A stretch of 64,000 bases of DNA from Burkholderiales bacterium (GTDB lineage Bacteria; Pseudomonadota; Gammaproteobacteria; Burkholderiales; Burkholderiaceae_C). Positions 41,901 through 53,900 of this stretch are shown here, piece after piece. The notes beneath the pieces were generated by a model. The model saw only the letters and a list, made by a program, of their open reading frames with translations, had not been told where the DNA came from and searched no databases. Where the stretch lies: NCBI GenBank assembly GCA_019509985.1, contig JAEKLF010000040.1, positions 1 through 64,000 on the forward strand, in the 5' to 3' direction. The position numbers were made by a program, and so were the translations under genes. Positions within the stretch are counted from its first letter, which is position 1. Each line of letters starts with the position of its first letter.

Positions 41901-44900
41901 GCCGGCGGTCGAGCCGTCGTTGACGTAGTAGACCTTACCGGCGTTGGCGATGAGGAAGGCCTCATCGCTCAGGTCGGAAATGCCCGCGTCGGTACTGACG
42001 CGCACCAGCGCCGTGTTGCCGGCCGCCGTCGCCTGCTGCGGCGTCCAGGCCAGTTGGCCGCGGCCTTGGGCGTCCAGCGCGCCGGTGCCCAGCGTGCCCC
42101 AGTGCAGGCCGCCGTCCAGCGAGTAGCTGACGCTGACCTGCGTGCCCTGGGCCAGACCGGTGGAACGCCAGCTGATGGTCACCGGCTGGCCGACGACCAG
42201 CTTCTCCAGTCCGTTCGGGCCGGTCAGCTGCAGGTAGGCGCTGGCGCTCGGCGTGGCCTCGGCCGTGTTGCCATAGGCGCCCAGGTCGATGCGGCCACCA
42301 CCCTGTGCCGGCTCCTTGCCAAAGGCGCTCGCGGGGTTGCCACGGTCCATGGCGATGGAGTCGGCGCGCAGGCGCAGGTCACCCGCGGCTTCGTTCACAT
42401 AGCCGGGCGTGCCGGTCAGGCTGCGCAGGTCCTGGCCGAGCTCGTAGGCCCAGTCCGCGCGGCTGGCCAGCGTCTTGCTCTCCCAGGAAGCCAGCTTGGC
42501 GTTAGCGCCGAGGGCGAATAGGTTGTAGTCGCTGCCGAAGCCGGCTTCAGAGGTCTCGTCGACCTTGATCGCGAAGCCGCTGCCTCGCACGTCCACGATG
42601 TTGTTGGCCAGCAGCACGCCTGTGCCGCTGCTCTGCACGACGATGCCGTCGGCATTGGTGATGATGGTGTTGCTCTCGACCGTCGTGCGTTGTCCTTGTG
42701 TCGTGCCGACATGGTCCAGCCTCACCGCCGCGCCGCCGTTGCCAACGATGCGGTTGTTGCGCACCTGCGCACCCGCGCTGTTTTGCCGCACCTCGGCACC
42801 GACGCCGGCATTGCGCTCGATCAGGTTGCCGCTGGCCACGCTGGTGCCGGACAGCGCCACGCCGATGCCGTTGCCGGTCACGTGGTTGTTCTCGGCACGG
42901 CCGCCGTTGCTGGCCAGGATGCCGGTCTTGCTGCCGCTGACCTCGTTGCCGCTGGCCACGGCGCCGTTGTAGACGCTGATGCCCTGCACGGTGTTGTCCC
43001 GTGCGACGTTGCCGCTGGCCACCACGTTGTACTGCGCGTAAAGGCCACCGTTGCTGCCCTTGTTGTCGTGCACCAGGTTGCGTTCGGCGCGCGTGACGTC
43101 GGCGGCACCAAGGTTGAACTGGTTGACGACGGACAAGCCTTCGCCGGCGTTGCCCCAGGCCTCGTTGTCCAGCACCTGGCCGCGCGCGCCGCGCAGCTCC
43201 AGTCCCATGGAGCCGTTGCCGGAGATCTTGTTGCCGGTGATCAATGCGTCGTCCGAATCGATGACGGCACCGCGGCCCAGGTTGCCGCGCAGCTCGCTGC
43301 CGCTCAGCGTGAACCGCTCGTTGCCGTTGCCGACGGAGATCGCGGTGGTTGTGCTGCCCGACAGGCCGTTGCCGTAGATGCGGCTGCCGGCGACCGTGAT
43401 GCCGTCGGAGTGCACGCCGTCGGCGATCAGGATGCCGTACAGGCCGCCGGTGATGCCCAGGTTGGTGAGCGTCACGTTGTCGGCGCCGCGAAACTCGAAC
43501 ACCGCCATGTCGGTGCTGGTGTTGCCACGGTCCAGCACCGTGGCCGAGGTGCCGCGGATCTCAATGCCCGAATCCTCGGCGCCCAGCACGATGTTACCGG
43601 CGAGTTGGTAGTTGCCGCTGTCCACATAGACGATGTCGCCGGGTTGCAGCTGGTATGCGCGCAGCAGCGCGGCCAGGCTGGCCATGGGCTTGTCGGCGCT
43701 GGTGCCCGCGTTGGCGTTGTTGCCGGCGGCGCTGGCGTAGCTGTCGCCGGCGGTCGAGCCGTCGTTGACGTAGTAGGCCTTGCCAACGTTGGCGATCAGG
43801 AAGGCCTCGTCACTCTGGTCGACGACGCCATCCGCCGTCGAGATGCGCACCAGCGCGGAGTTGCCGCTGGCCGCCTGCGTGGGCGTCCAGCTGGCTTGCC
43901 CCGCGCCCTGGGCATTGATGCCTGCGGTGGCGACGGCTGTCCAGTGCTGGCCGCCATCAAGGGAAACCTCGACCGTGACCAGGGTGCCCTGGACCAGGCC
44001 GGCCGAGCGCCACGTGATGGTCGCTGCCTTGCCTACCACCAGCTTCTCCAGCCCGTTGGGGCCGGTCAGCTGCAGATAGGTGCTGGCGCTGGGCGTTGCG
44101 CCGGCCGTGTTGCCATAGGCGCCGATGTCGATGCGGCCGCCATTGGGCGCCGGCTCCTTGCTGAAGGCGCTGGCCGGGTCGCCGCGGTCCACGGCGGCCG
44201 AGTCGGCGCGCAGGTGCACGTCGCCGGCCGCCTCGTTCACATAGCCCGGCGTGCCCGTCAGGCCGTGGGTGTCCTGGCCCAGTTCGTAGGCCCAGTCGGC
44301 CCGCGTCGCCAGCGTCTTGCCTTCCCACGAGCCCAGCTTGGCGTTGGTGCCCAGGGCAAACAGGTTGTAGTCGCTCGCGAAGTCGTCCTGCGACGTCTTG
44401 TCCACGCTGATGGCGTAGCCGCTGCCGCGAACGTCAAGGATGTTGTTGGCGATGCGGACATCCTTGCTGGCGTTGCGCACGACGATGGCGTCGCCGCTCG
44501 TGATGATGGTGTTGTTCTCCACCGTGGGCCGCACGCCGTTGACCAGGGTGGTGCTGTCCAGCAGCACGCTGGCGCCGCCGTTGCCGACGATGCGGTTGTT
44601 GCGGATCTGCGTGCTGGCGCCGTTGACCGTCACCGCCACGCCGCCGGCCGTGTTGTTCTCGACCAGGTTGCCCAGCACCTGCCCGCCGCTGCCGCTGGCG
44701 GAAACGCCGGTGACGTTGTTGAACACATGGTTGCCCTGGGCGATGCCGGTGCCGCTGACGGCGATGCCGATGGCGTTCTCCTTCACCTCGTTGCCGGTGC
44801 CCAGCGCGCCGCCGGACAGGGACAGGCCGCTGCCGTTGATGCCGGTCTGGCCCTTCACGGTATTGCCGCTGACCTGCACGTTCCCGGCCGCACCGATGCC

Positions 44901-47900
44901 CCCCTTGCCGCTGCCGTTGCCCTGCACGGTGTTGCCGCTGACCTTGGCGAGGTCTGCCGCCGCGCTGGCGTTGTTGTTGTCGATGGCGATGCCGCCGCCG
45001 GCGTTGCCGGTCACGGTGTTGCCCAGCACCTGCTGGCGGGCACCGTGCAGTTCCATGCCCACGCCGCTGTTGTCCTTGACCACGTTGGCGCTGATGCGCG
45101 CATCCGCCGCGTTCACGTAGACGCCACGCAGGCCGGTGTTGTTGCTCACCTCGCTGCCGGTCATCGTGAAACCGGTGTTGCCGGTGCCCACGAAGATGGC
45201 ATTGGTGCTGCCGCCATTGCCGTTGCCGTAGACGCGGCTGTCCACTATGGCGATGCCGTCGGAGTCGACGCCGTCGGCGATCATGACGCCGGTCAGTGCC
45301 CCCGTGATGGACAGGTTCTGCAGGGTCACGTCGTCGGCGCCCTGGAACTCGAACACCGCCGTGCCGCTGGCCTTGTTGCCGCGGTTCAGCACCGTGGCGT
45401 GGGTTTCAGCGCCCTGGATGGTGACGCCGGTGTCCTGGGCCACGACGAAGATGTTGGTGCCCAGCGTGTAGTTGCCGGTGTCCACCAGGATCACGTCGCC
45501 CGGGTTCAGATCATAGGCCAGCAGGACGGCCTGGATGGAGGCCTTGGGTTTGTCGGGCGTCAGGCCGTCGTTGGCGTCGTTGCCCACGGCCGAGGCGTAC
45601 TCGTCGCCGGCCAGCGAGTTGTCGTTGACGTAGTAGGTGCGGATCCGGCCCAGCACCTCGAAACGCGCGTCCGAGGTGTCGGACACCGTCGGCGTGGAGA
45701 CCGACACGACGCGGACTTCGTAGTCCTTGCCGGCCGGGAACAGTGCGGCATCCACGTTCCAAAGGTAGCTGCCGTCGTTGGCTTCGCCGCTGGCGATGCG
45801 GGTGAAGTCCGCCTGGCCGGCGCCGCGCACCTCGATGTTGACGGTGCCGGCAAAGCCGGTGGAGCGCCAGCGCAACTCGACCTGGCTGTTCTGCCCGATG
45901 CGCTCGCCGCCGTTGGGCGACAGCACGGTGATGAACTGCGCCGGGCTGCGGCCCGCCTGGGCCGTGTTGCCATAGGAACCGATGTTGACGTAGCCGCCGT
46001 TGGTGGCCGGCTCGTTGCCGAAGGCGTCGGTCGCACGGCCGCGGTCGATGGTCACCGCCTGTTCGGCGCTGGTCAGCGCCTGGGCGGCCACCATGACCGG
46101 CAGGCCGGCCTGGCCCACGACGGGCGCCAGGCCGCTGCCGCCGGCAAAGCCGCCATAGCTGCTGCGCTCGTGGAAGTCGTCGTCAGAGCCGTTCTGCTGG
46201 GCATTGACGTAGCCGAGCACGTCGTCGGCGCCGTCCATGTCGACGAAGCCGGCGTCGGCAACCAGGCTGTTGGCGTCGGTGAAGCTGCCGCCGCGCCAGT
46301 CGGCCAGCGTGCGGCGCTCCTGGCCCTGCCACAGGCCCACCTTGGCGGTACCGGCCAGGAACAGGTTGTAGTCGGACGTGAAGCCCGTCTGCGCGGTGGC
46401 CGACACCGAGATGGCATAGCCCTGGGTGCTGCCCAGGATGTTGTTGGCCAGGTGCAGGTTCTTGCCGGCCAGCACAGTCAGCGCGTTGCCGGCGAGCTGA
46501 ACAACGGTGTTGTTGACGAACTCCAGGCCGTTGGCCGAGGCGATTTCGACGCCGCCCAGGCTGTTGGCGTAGACCAGGTTGTTGTGGATGTTGACGCTGG
46601 TCGCGCCGCCGCTCGGGTCGTCGATGCGCAGGCCGGTGGCGTTGGAGTAGACGGTATTGGCCGCCAACTCCGCGCGGTCGGTCTGCACGCCCACCTTGGC
46701 GTTCGCGTAGACACGATTGTTGGCGATGCGGCTGGTGCCGCCGGTGGCCTTGACGCCCGAGTCGTTGCCGAACACGACGTTGCTGGCGACGACGGCGTTG
46801 CTGGCCGAGATGCCCCAGGCGCCGTTGCCAGTGCTGCCGGACACCACGTTGCCGGCCACGATGGCGCCGCTGCCCGTGATGCCGGCGTCGCGATTGGCCC
46901 AGATGCGGTTGCCGTTGCCGGCCGCCAGGTCCGTGTCGCCCACCAGCGTCTGCACGCCGGCCACGCTGTTGCTGACGCTCAGGCCATAGCGGTTGTCGTG
47001 GCCGTTGTTGCGCTGGATGCGCGCAGCACCTGCCGCGCTGAAGCGCATGCCCCATTCGCCGTTGTCGTGGGCCTCGTTGTCCAGCGCCGCCGTGAAGGCC
47101 ACGCTGACGTCGATGCCCTGCTTGGCGTTGTTCCAGACGCTGGCATGGCTCAGCGTGTCGAACTCGCCGCCGATGACGATGCCGCTGCCGCCGTTGCCGA
47201 AGGCACGCAGCCCGTCGTAGGTGGCGAACTTGCTGGCGCCAGCGATGACGATGCCGTCGCCGGCATGGCCAGAGGCCGTGATGTTGGCGGCCTGGAAGCC
47301 TTCAGAGTCGGCATGGACGTTGAGACCCTGCCTGGCGCCTTCCAGCGTCAGGTTGCGCACGGTGACGAAGTCGGCGTCGCTCAGCTCGATCAGGGCCTGC
47401 GTGCGGTTGCCGGTGATGGCCGGGAACAGACGGGCGATCTTGCTCAGGTCGGCCGGGCCAGTGATGGTGAAGCCTTCGTCCTGGCCCAGCTCGGCCAGCG
47501 CACCGGTGACGGACTGGTCGAGGGCGCCGGCGGTGCCGGTGATGGCGATGTTGTCGATCAGCGCGTAGTCGCCTGCCGCGACGTGCAGCGTGTCCTGGGC
47601 CTTGAGCTCATAGGCGCGCAACAGGTTGACCGGGTTGGCCTTGGGGGCATCCGCAGACTTGCCGGTGTTGCGGTTGCTGCCGGTCGTGGCGTCGACGTAG
47701 TACTGGGTGCCGTCCTGCGGCACGCTGAAGGTCTCCTGGGCGCGGTCGATGACCTCGGGCTGTTGCACCAGCGAGACCTGGATGCGCAAGCCTTCGGTAC
47801 CGAAGGCGATGCCGCTGTCGTCGCCCGGGCGCCAGATGAACTCGCCCGTGTCCGCCGTGGAGGCCGTGATGGTTTTGAGCAGCTTGGGGCCGTCCGGCGT

Positions 47901-50900
47901 GTCCTGCAGCAGGTCGATGCGCACGGCGGAGTCGCCGCGGTTGTTGACCGTCTCCCAGCGGATGACCTGCGGCTCGTGGGCCTCCCAGTCGGTGTAGAGG
48001 TCCGGCCAGCGCAGCATGATCTTCGTGGCCGTGGCATCCGGCGCCTCGTGGCTGCCGGCGCCGTAGGCGCCCAGGTCGGGGATGTAGCCATCGGCAACGA
48101 CGGCCACCATGGCGCCATCGATCTGCACGTCGTTGGCCGTTCCCGTGTTGCGGTCCGCGCTGATGACGATCTTCGCGAAACGCGTGCCGGCGGCGACGTC
48201 CACGCGGCCGCCCACCAGTTCCCAGCGGTCCGCTGCCTTGGTGGAGTCCACCTCGAGTTGGCCCAGCACCGTGGTGCCGTCGGCGGCCAGCAGTTGCACC
48301 ATCACATGGCCGGCGTCGCGCTGGCTCTCCGCCAGCGTCTTGAGGCGGGCGCTGAAGACCAGATCCAGCGCACCACCGTCGAGCTGCGCGGCGCTGTAGC
48401 CGGCGGCGAGCAGGTCCACGCGTTGTGCTACGTCAACGCTCTTGGCGTTGCCGCCCTGCACGTAGTTGCTGCCCTCATAGCCACCGCTGGTCTTGACGGT
48501 GACGTCGCCGTTGGTGGCCCAGCCCGCTAGGCCCGCTTCGAAGCCGGCGTTGGCCAGCAAGTTGCGGTAGGCGGTGGACTGGCCCAGGTCCAGCCAGGCG
48601 TTGCTCGCATCCACGTCGGGGCTGCTGGCGCGCAAGCCGGCGACCACGTCGGTCAGGCGGAAGTTGCCGTTGGCTGCATCGACGAGGCGTGGGCGCGCCC
48701 AGTCGGGGTTGACCGACGTCGCGCCGATGGAGTGCAGGTCGTAGCGCGCCACGTCCATCTGCCAGTCCAGCACGTCGGCGAAGTCCTTGGTCCAGAAGAC
48801 CAGCTTGCCGGCACCCGTCTTGTACAGGTTGTTGTAGTCGCTGAAGAAGCCCGCCTGCGAGTCGTTGGCGACATAGATGTCGTACCCGCCCTCGGACCAC
48901 AGGATGTTGCCCTGGATCTCGACGTTGCGGCTGCCGTCGACGACGCGGATGTTGTCGCCCGTCTTCGCGTAGAAGGTGTTCTGGGCGATGCGTACGTCCG
49001 TCGTGCCGGTGATCTGCAGGCCGGCCTGCACGTTGCGGTCGAACACGTTGTGCTGGACCTTGAGGCCGCCCATGGCTGCCGTCACGTCGATGGCGACCTG
49101 GTTGGCCGTGAAGCGGCTGTACTGCACAGTGCCGGTGAAGGCCGCGACGCCGCGCCGGTTGTCACGGAGGTCCATGGCAAGGTCCAGCGACGTGCCGCCC
49201 AGCGTTCCCGAACCGGTCACGGCAACGGTGCTGCCGCTGATCTCCTGGCGCTGGGCGCTGGCGTTGACCAGCACCAGGCCGGTGGCGTTGCCGCTCAGCT
49301 GGTTGACGCCGGACCCGGCCATGAAGCCCAGGCCCTGGTCGCCCGCCACCGAGGCACGCACGCCCACGGTGTTGCTGGAGATCAGGTTGCTGGACAGCGC
49401 GGCAGCGGCGGCATAGCGCACGCCGGTGGCGGCACCGCTGATGCGGTTGCCGTCGATCAGGCCCGTGAAGGCTGCGGCGATGTCGAGGCCCGTGTTGCCG
49501 CCGGTGATAAAGTTGCCGCGGATGCGGCCCGAGGCGACAGCCGTCAGCTCGATGCCCGTCAGGGTCGCGTTGACCGTGTTGAAGCTCAATGTCAGGTTGC
49601 TGGCGGCGCCAACCTTGATGCCGGCGATCGTGTTGTGGTCCACCAGCGCACCGCTCACGCCGTTGCCGATCATGAGCTGGCCGGCGATGCGGTTGGCCGT
49701 GGCCTGCGCGCCGCTGCCGCTGCGCAGCTCCAGCGAAGCGATGGTGGACTCGGTGACCGTGGCGCGGTGGCCGTCGACGATGACCGCGCCGGCATGGATG
49801 CGCTGCAGCAGCACGTCGCTGGCGGCGATGGTTAGTTTGCCCAATGAGCCGGCGTCGCCATACAGCGCCACGCCGGCGTCGTCGGCCGCGATGTTCACGT
49901 CGCCATGGGCGCCGATCACGATGATGCCATCGCCGGCGCCCAGGTCGTTCGCGTCCAGGATGCTCTGCACCGTCACGCCGGCCGAGGCGTCGGCGACGAA
50001 GGTGCGGGTGATCTGCTGGCCCATGGTGCGGGCATAGGTCTCGGGCTGGCCGCTGGCTGCATCGAGCCAGGCCAGCAGCGTGCGGCCGCCGGCGTCGGTC
50101 GTCACGGCCACGTGAGTGCCGCGGCCGCCAGTCAGGCTGAGGCCGACACCGGACGCATCGCCCGGCACTTCCTCCACGAAGGCGCTGCCGTCAAAGCGCA
50201 GCGCGTAGAGGCGGCTGTCCAGCGCCACCCCACCAGGCGCGCTCAGCCACACCAGGCGCAGCGTAGAGCCGCCGGCGCTGAGCGTCGGGTTGGAGGGCAG
50301 TTCGTGTCCGCCGGGGACGCCGTAGCGACCAATCTCCAACGGCGTGCGGGCCGCGTCGTTGCCATAGGCCACGACGGCGATGGCCGCGCCCTGGTCGGCC
50401 TGGGCCTGCCAGGCCGCGTACAGCTTGCCTTGGAAGTAGGCTAGGCTGGGCTCGGCGGCTGCGCCGGTGGAGCCGGCCAGCACAGTCCAGCCGTTGCCGG
50501 CGAGTTCCTGCACGACCACGCGGTGCTCGCCATTGACGGTCTCCGTCCAGGCGGCGGCCACACGCGTGCCGTCGCAGGCCAGCGTCAGGCCTTGCAACTC
50601 TGAGCCGCTGGTCAGGACCGGCAGTGCGTTCCAGTGCCCGTTCTCGTAGCGGTTGACCTTGACGGCGCCGGCCTCGATCCAGGCGACGACCGGGCCGTTG
50701 CCCGTCGTCACGACTTGCGATTGGCTGGCTTGATGGCTGCCGGACAGGTTGCCCAGGTCAACCCAGCCCTGCCCTGCCGCGAAGCGGGCCGCGTGAATGT
50801 CGCCCTGCGACGTCCAGGTCAGCACCGGTGTCCCGTTGGCGTCGATGGCGAGGGCCGCGTCGGCGGCCGAGCCCGCGATGCTGCCCAGGTCAGTCCAGCT

Positions 50901-53900
50901 GCCGTTGTCCAGCTTGGCGACCTTGATGCTGTGCTCGCCATTGCGCATGTCGGTCCAGGCGATGTACTGCGCGCCGCCCGGAGCGATGGCCACGGCCGGC
51001 TGGCTGGACAGGCCTTGCGAGAGCTGGCCGAGGTCACCCCAACGGCCCCGTTGGACGATGCCGTCGGGCAGGCCCGGCATGGCGCCACGGTCCATCGTGT
51101 AGTCGACGGCCTGCAGCGTCGGCGCCGCAGTTGCTGCGGGCGCCGTGAAGCCGGCATCGTCGCCGTTCCCGCCGAACTGGATGACGTTGCCCGAGCCACC
51201 GCTGGCCTCGACCCGGCCGAAGCCCTGGGTGCCGTCGATGAAATCGTCACCGCCTTCGCCGAACAGCAGGTCGTTGCCGCCCTGCCCATACAGCTTGTCG
51301 CGGCCCGAGCCGGCCTCGTTGCCGCCGGTGCCGAAGTCGCCGTACAGGTAGTCCACGGCGTTGTCGTCGCCCGCGCCGCTGAGCGAGTGGCCGTAGAGCG
51401 TGTCGTGATCCGCGCCACCCAGCATCACGTCGGAGCCGGCGCCGCCCATCAGCGTGTCGTCGCCTGCACCGCCCTCGATGACGTCGTCACCGCTGCCGCC
51501 ATCGATGACGTCGTTGCCGGCAAAGCCATAGAGCCTGTCGTCGCCTGCACCGCCGACGATCTGGTCGGCGCCATCGTCGGAGCCGTAGACCTGGTCGTTG
51601 CCGTCGCCGGCATCGATGGTGTTGAGGCCGTGTCCCGCGTGGACGATGTCGTCGCCCGCGCCGGCCGTGATGTCATCGTTGCCCCACCCGCCGTCCATCA
51701 GGTCGTTGCCGGCGCCCCCGGCGATGCGGTCATCGCCCCATTCACCGAACAGCTTGTCGGCCGCGCCGTCGTCGCTGCCATCAACCGCGAAGCCGACGAG
51801 GGTGTCGTCGCCCAGGTGGCCGTAGACCGTGTCGGCTCCCAGGCCGCCGTAGAGGGTGTCGTTGCCGGCACCGCCATCGATCCAGTCATCGCCAGCGCCG
51901 CCGTCGATGCGATCGTCGCCGCCCAGGCCATGGATTTCGTCCGCACCAGCGCCGCCGTCAATCCAGTCGGCACCGACGTCGGAGCCGTAGATGAGGTCCT
52001 TGCCATCGCCGCCCGCAAGGCGGTCGCCATCGCCGTTGCCGGCGACGAGCAAGTCGTCGCCCGCGCCGCCGGAGAGGTCGTCCGCGTCGTCGCCGCCATA
52101 GAGCTGGTCGGCGGCGCTGCCACCAGTGATGCGGTCCTTGCCGCCATAGCCGTAGGCCGTGGTCGCAATGCCCAGCGCCGACACGTCCAGCGTGTCGTCG
52201 TCACTGTCACCCTCCAGCAGGATGTCGCTCGCGGACACCTGGCCGGCGGCGAGCACGCCGCCGCCCTGGCCCTTGTCCGCATTGCGGTAGTCGGCACGCA
52301 TCGTCAGCCTGCCAGCGGCCTGAACCTTGCCAGCAATACTGATCGCGTCGCCTGCCTGGAGCGTCACCGCGCCGGCCACGGCGCTGATCTGCGCGGCGCT
52401 GCCGACTTCGATGTTTTCGCCGTCAGCGTTGCTGTCGAGTGTCGTCAGCCGCACGTCGCCGCGCGTCGCTGCGACCTGGTCGACCTGCAGCGCACCCGCG
52501 GTTTCCGCCAGGTAGACGTCCTTGGACGCGTTCGCACGCACCAGGCCGGCGCTGTCGATCTCGACGTCGTTCAGCAGCGCGCCAATGGCACCGTCTTGAG
52601 CAGTCAACGTGATCTTGCCGCCGATGACATCGGCTGCCGCGTCGTTCAGCGCGTCGACGATGCCACCGTCGGCGGCCGCCAGCGTCACGTCGCGCGCCCC
52701 TGTCGACTGCACCTGGCCCAGGCGCAGGTCCCCGGCCGTCTCGGTCAGCTGGATGCTGCCGTTGGTGCGCACGTCCACGTGGCCCGTCCCCGTTACATCG
52801 GCATTGGCCGTGACGTCAATGCGCGTGGCACCCGGTTCGGCCTTGACGGCGATGTTGCCGTCTGCCTTCAGCAGGGCGAAGTTGGTTTGGGTGTCAATCT
52901 CCGTGCCGCCGGTGCCGAAGATGGCCAGCGGTGCGATAAAGGCTGGGCCCGAGCCGTCGGGTTTGTAGTGGTTGACGTATGAAGCGGTGGCACCCGCGGT
53001 GCCGCCCGAGATCGTCTCGGTCACGTCCACCACGTAGCTGCCCAGCACCTGGGACGCGGCCGTCTGCATCAACGTGGGGCGCAGCAGCAGATCGATGTCG
53101 CCACCAGCTTGCAGCAGGCCGACGTTGAGCTTGCCAGGGTTGGCGCCACCGCGGTCCAGCAGCGCCAGGCCCAGGGCCAGCTCGCCACCGGCCAGGGCCG
53201 TCAGGCCTGCCTCGCGACCGGCGCTCGCGACCAACTGGACGTCAAGGCGCTGGCCTTGGCCGATGTCGCCTTTGGCGTCCAGGGCCACGGTGTTGCTGCG
53301 CAGCTTCTGGGCGTCTGATACGGAGCGGACGTCGCCGTCCGTGGTGACAGTGGTCGTGCCAATGGGGTTGTCGATCAGGCCGGTCAGTGCGACGTTGCCA
53401 CCGCTCTCGATGTTGATGGCCGTCGGCCCGTACTCGTTGACGATGTCGAAGCCGAGCTCGTTGCGCTCGGTGGCGATGGTCACCTTGGCATGGCCGCTGA
53501 GGTCCACCGGGTTGATGTCGCCGACCTGGAGTTCCTTGCTGGAATGGTTGATGAGGTCGACGGTCTCGTAGCTGTGGCGGCTGATCAGCGTGCCCAGCGA
53601 GCCTTCGATGCGACCCATGTTGGACAGCGGCAGCAGCGGCTGGGCGTTGGTCGCGAAGCGCACGGTGCCGGCATTGCCGTCGTTGTCGATACCGTCGACG
53701 ACGATGAGGCCGGCCTGCTCGTGGGCGGTCACGCCCTGGGCTTCGACGATGTGGCCCGCCTCGTCCACGACCAGGCGCGGCACCGGAGCCGACAGCAGGA
53801 TCAGGTCGCCGTCATAGTGGATGACGCGCTGGCGGTTGTTGAGCTCCGTTTCCTCGTGGTCGGCCTGCTCCCAGGGCAGCGCCGAGAAGCCATCGGCATC

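Noticed and set aside
40430..47720. CRISPR-like array
   Set aside because: The repeats are 1.85-2.06 kb coding modules, not short direct repeats with spacers, and no cas genes are present.
42690..48530. 1946-codon open frame on the plus strand opposite the adhesin
   Set aside because: It is antisense to clear beta-helix repeats, its residues (Gly, Ala, Val, Asp, His, Arg) mirror the GC-rich repeat codons, and it has no domain or start signal. Similar long antisense frames at 55944-58820, 58777-60858 and 61423-62895 are rejected for the same reason.
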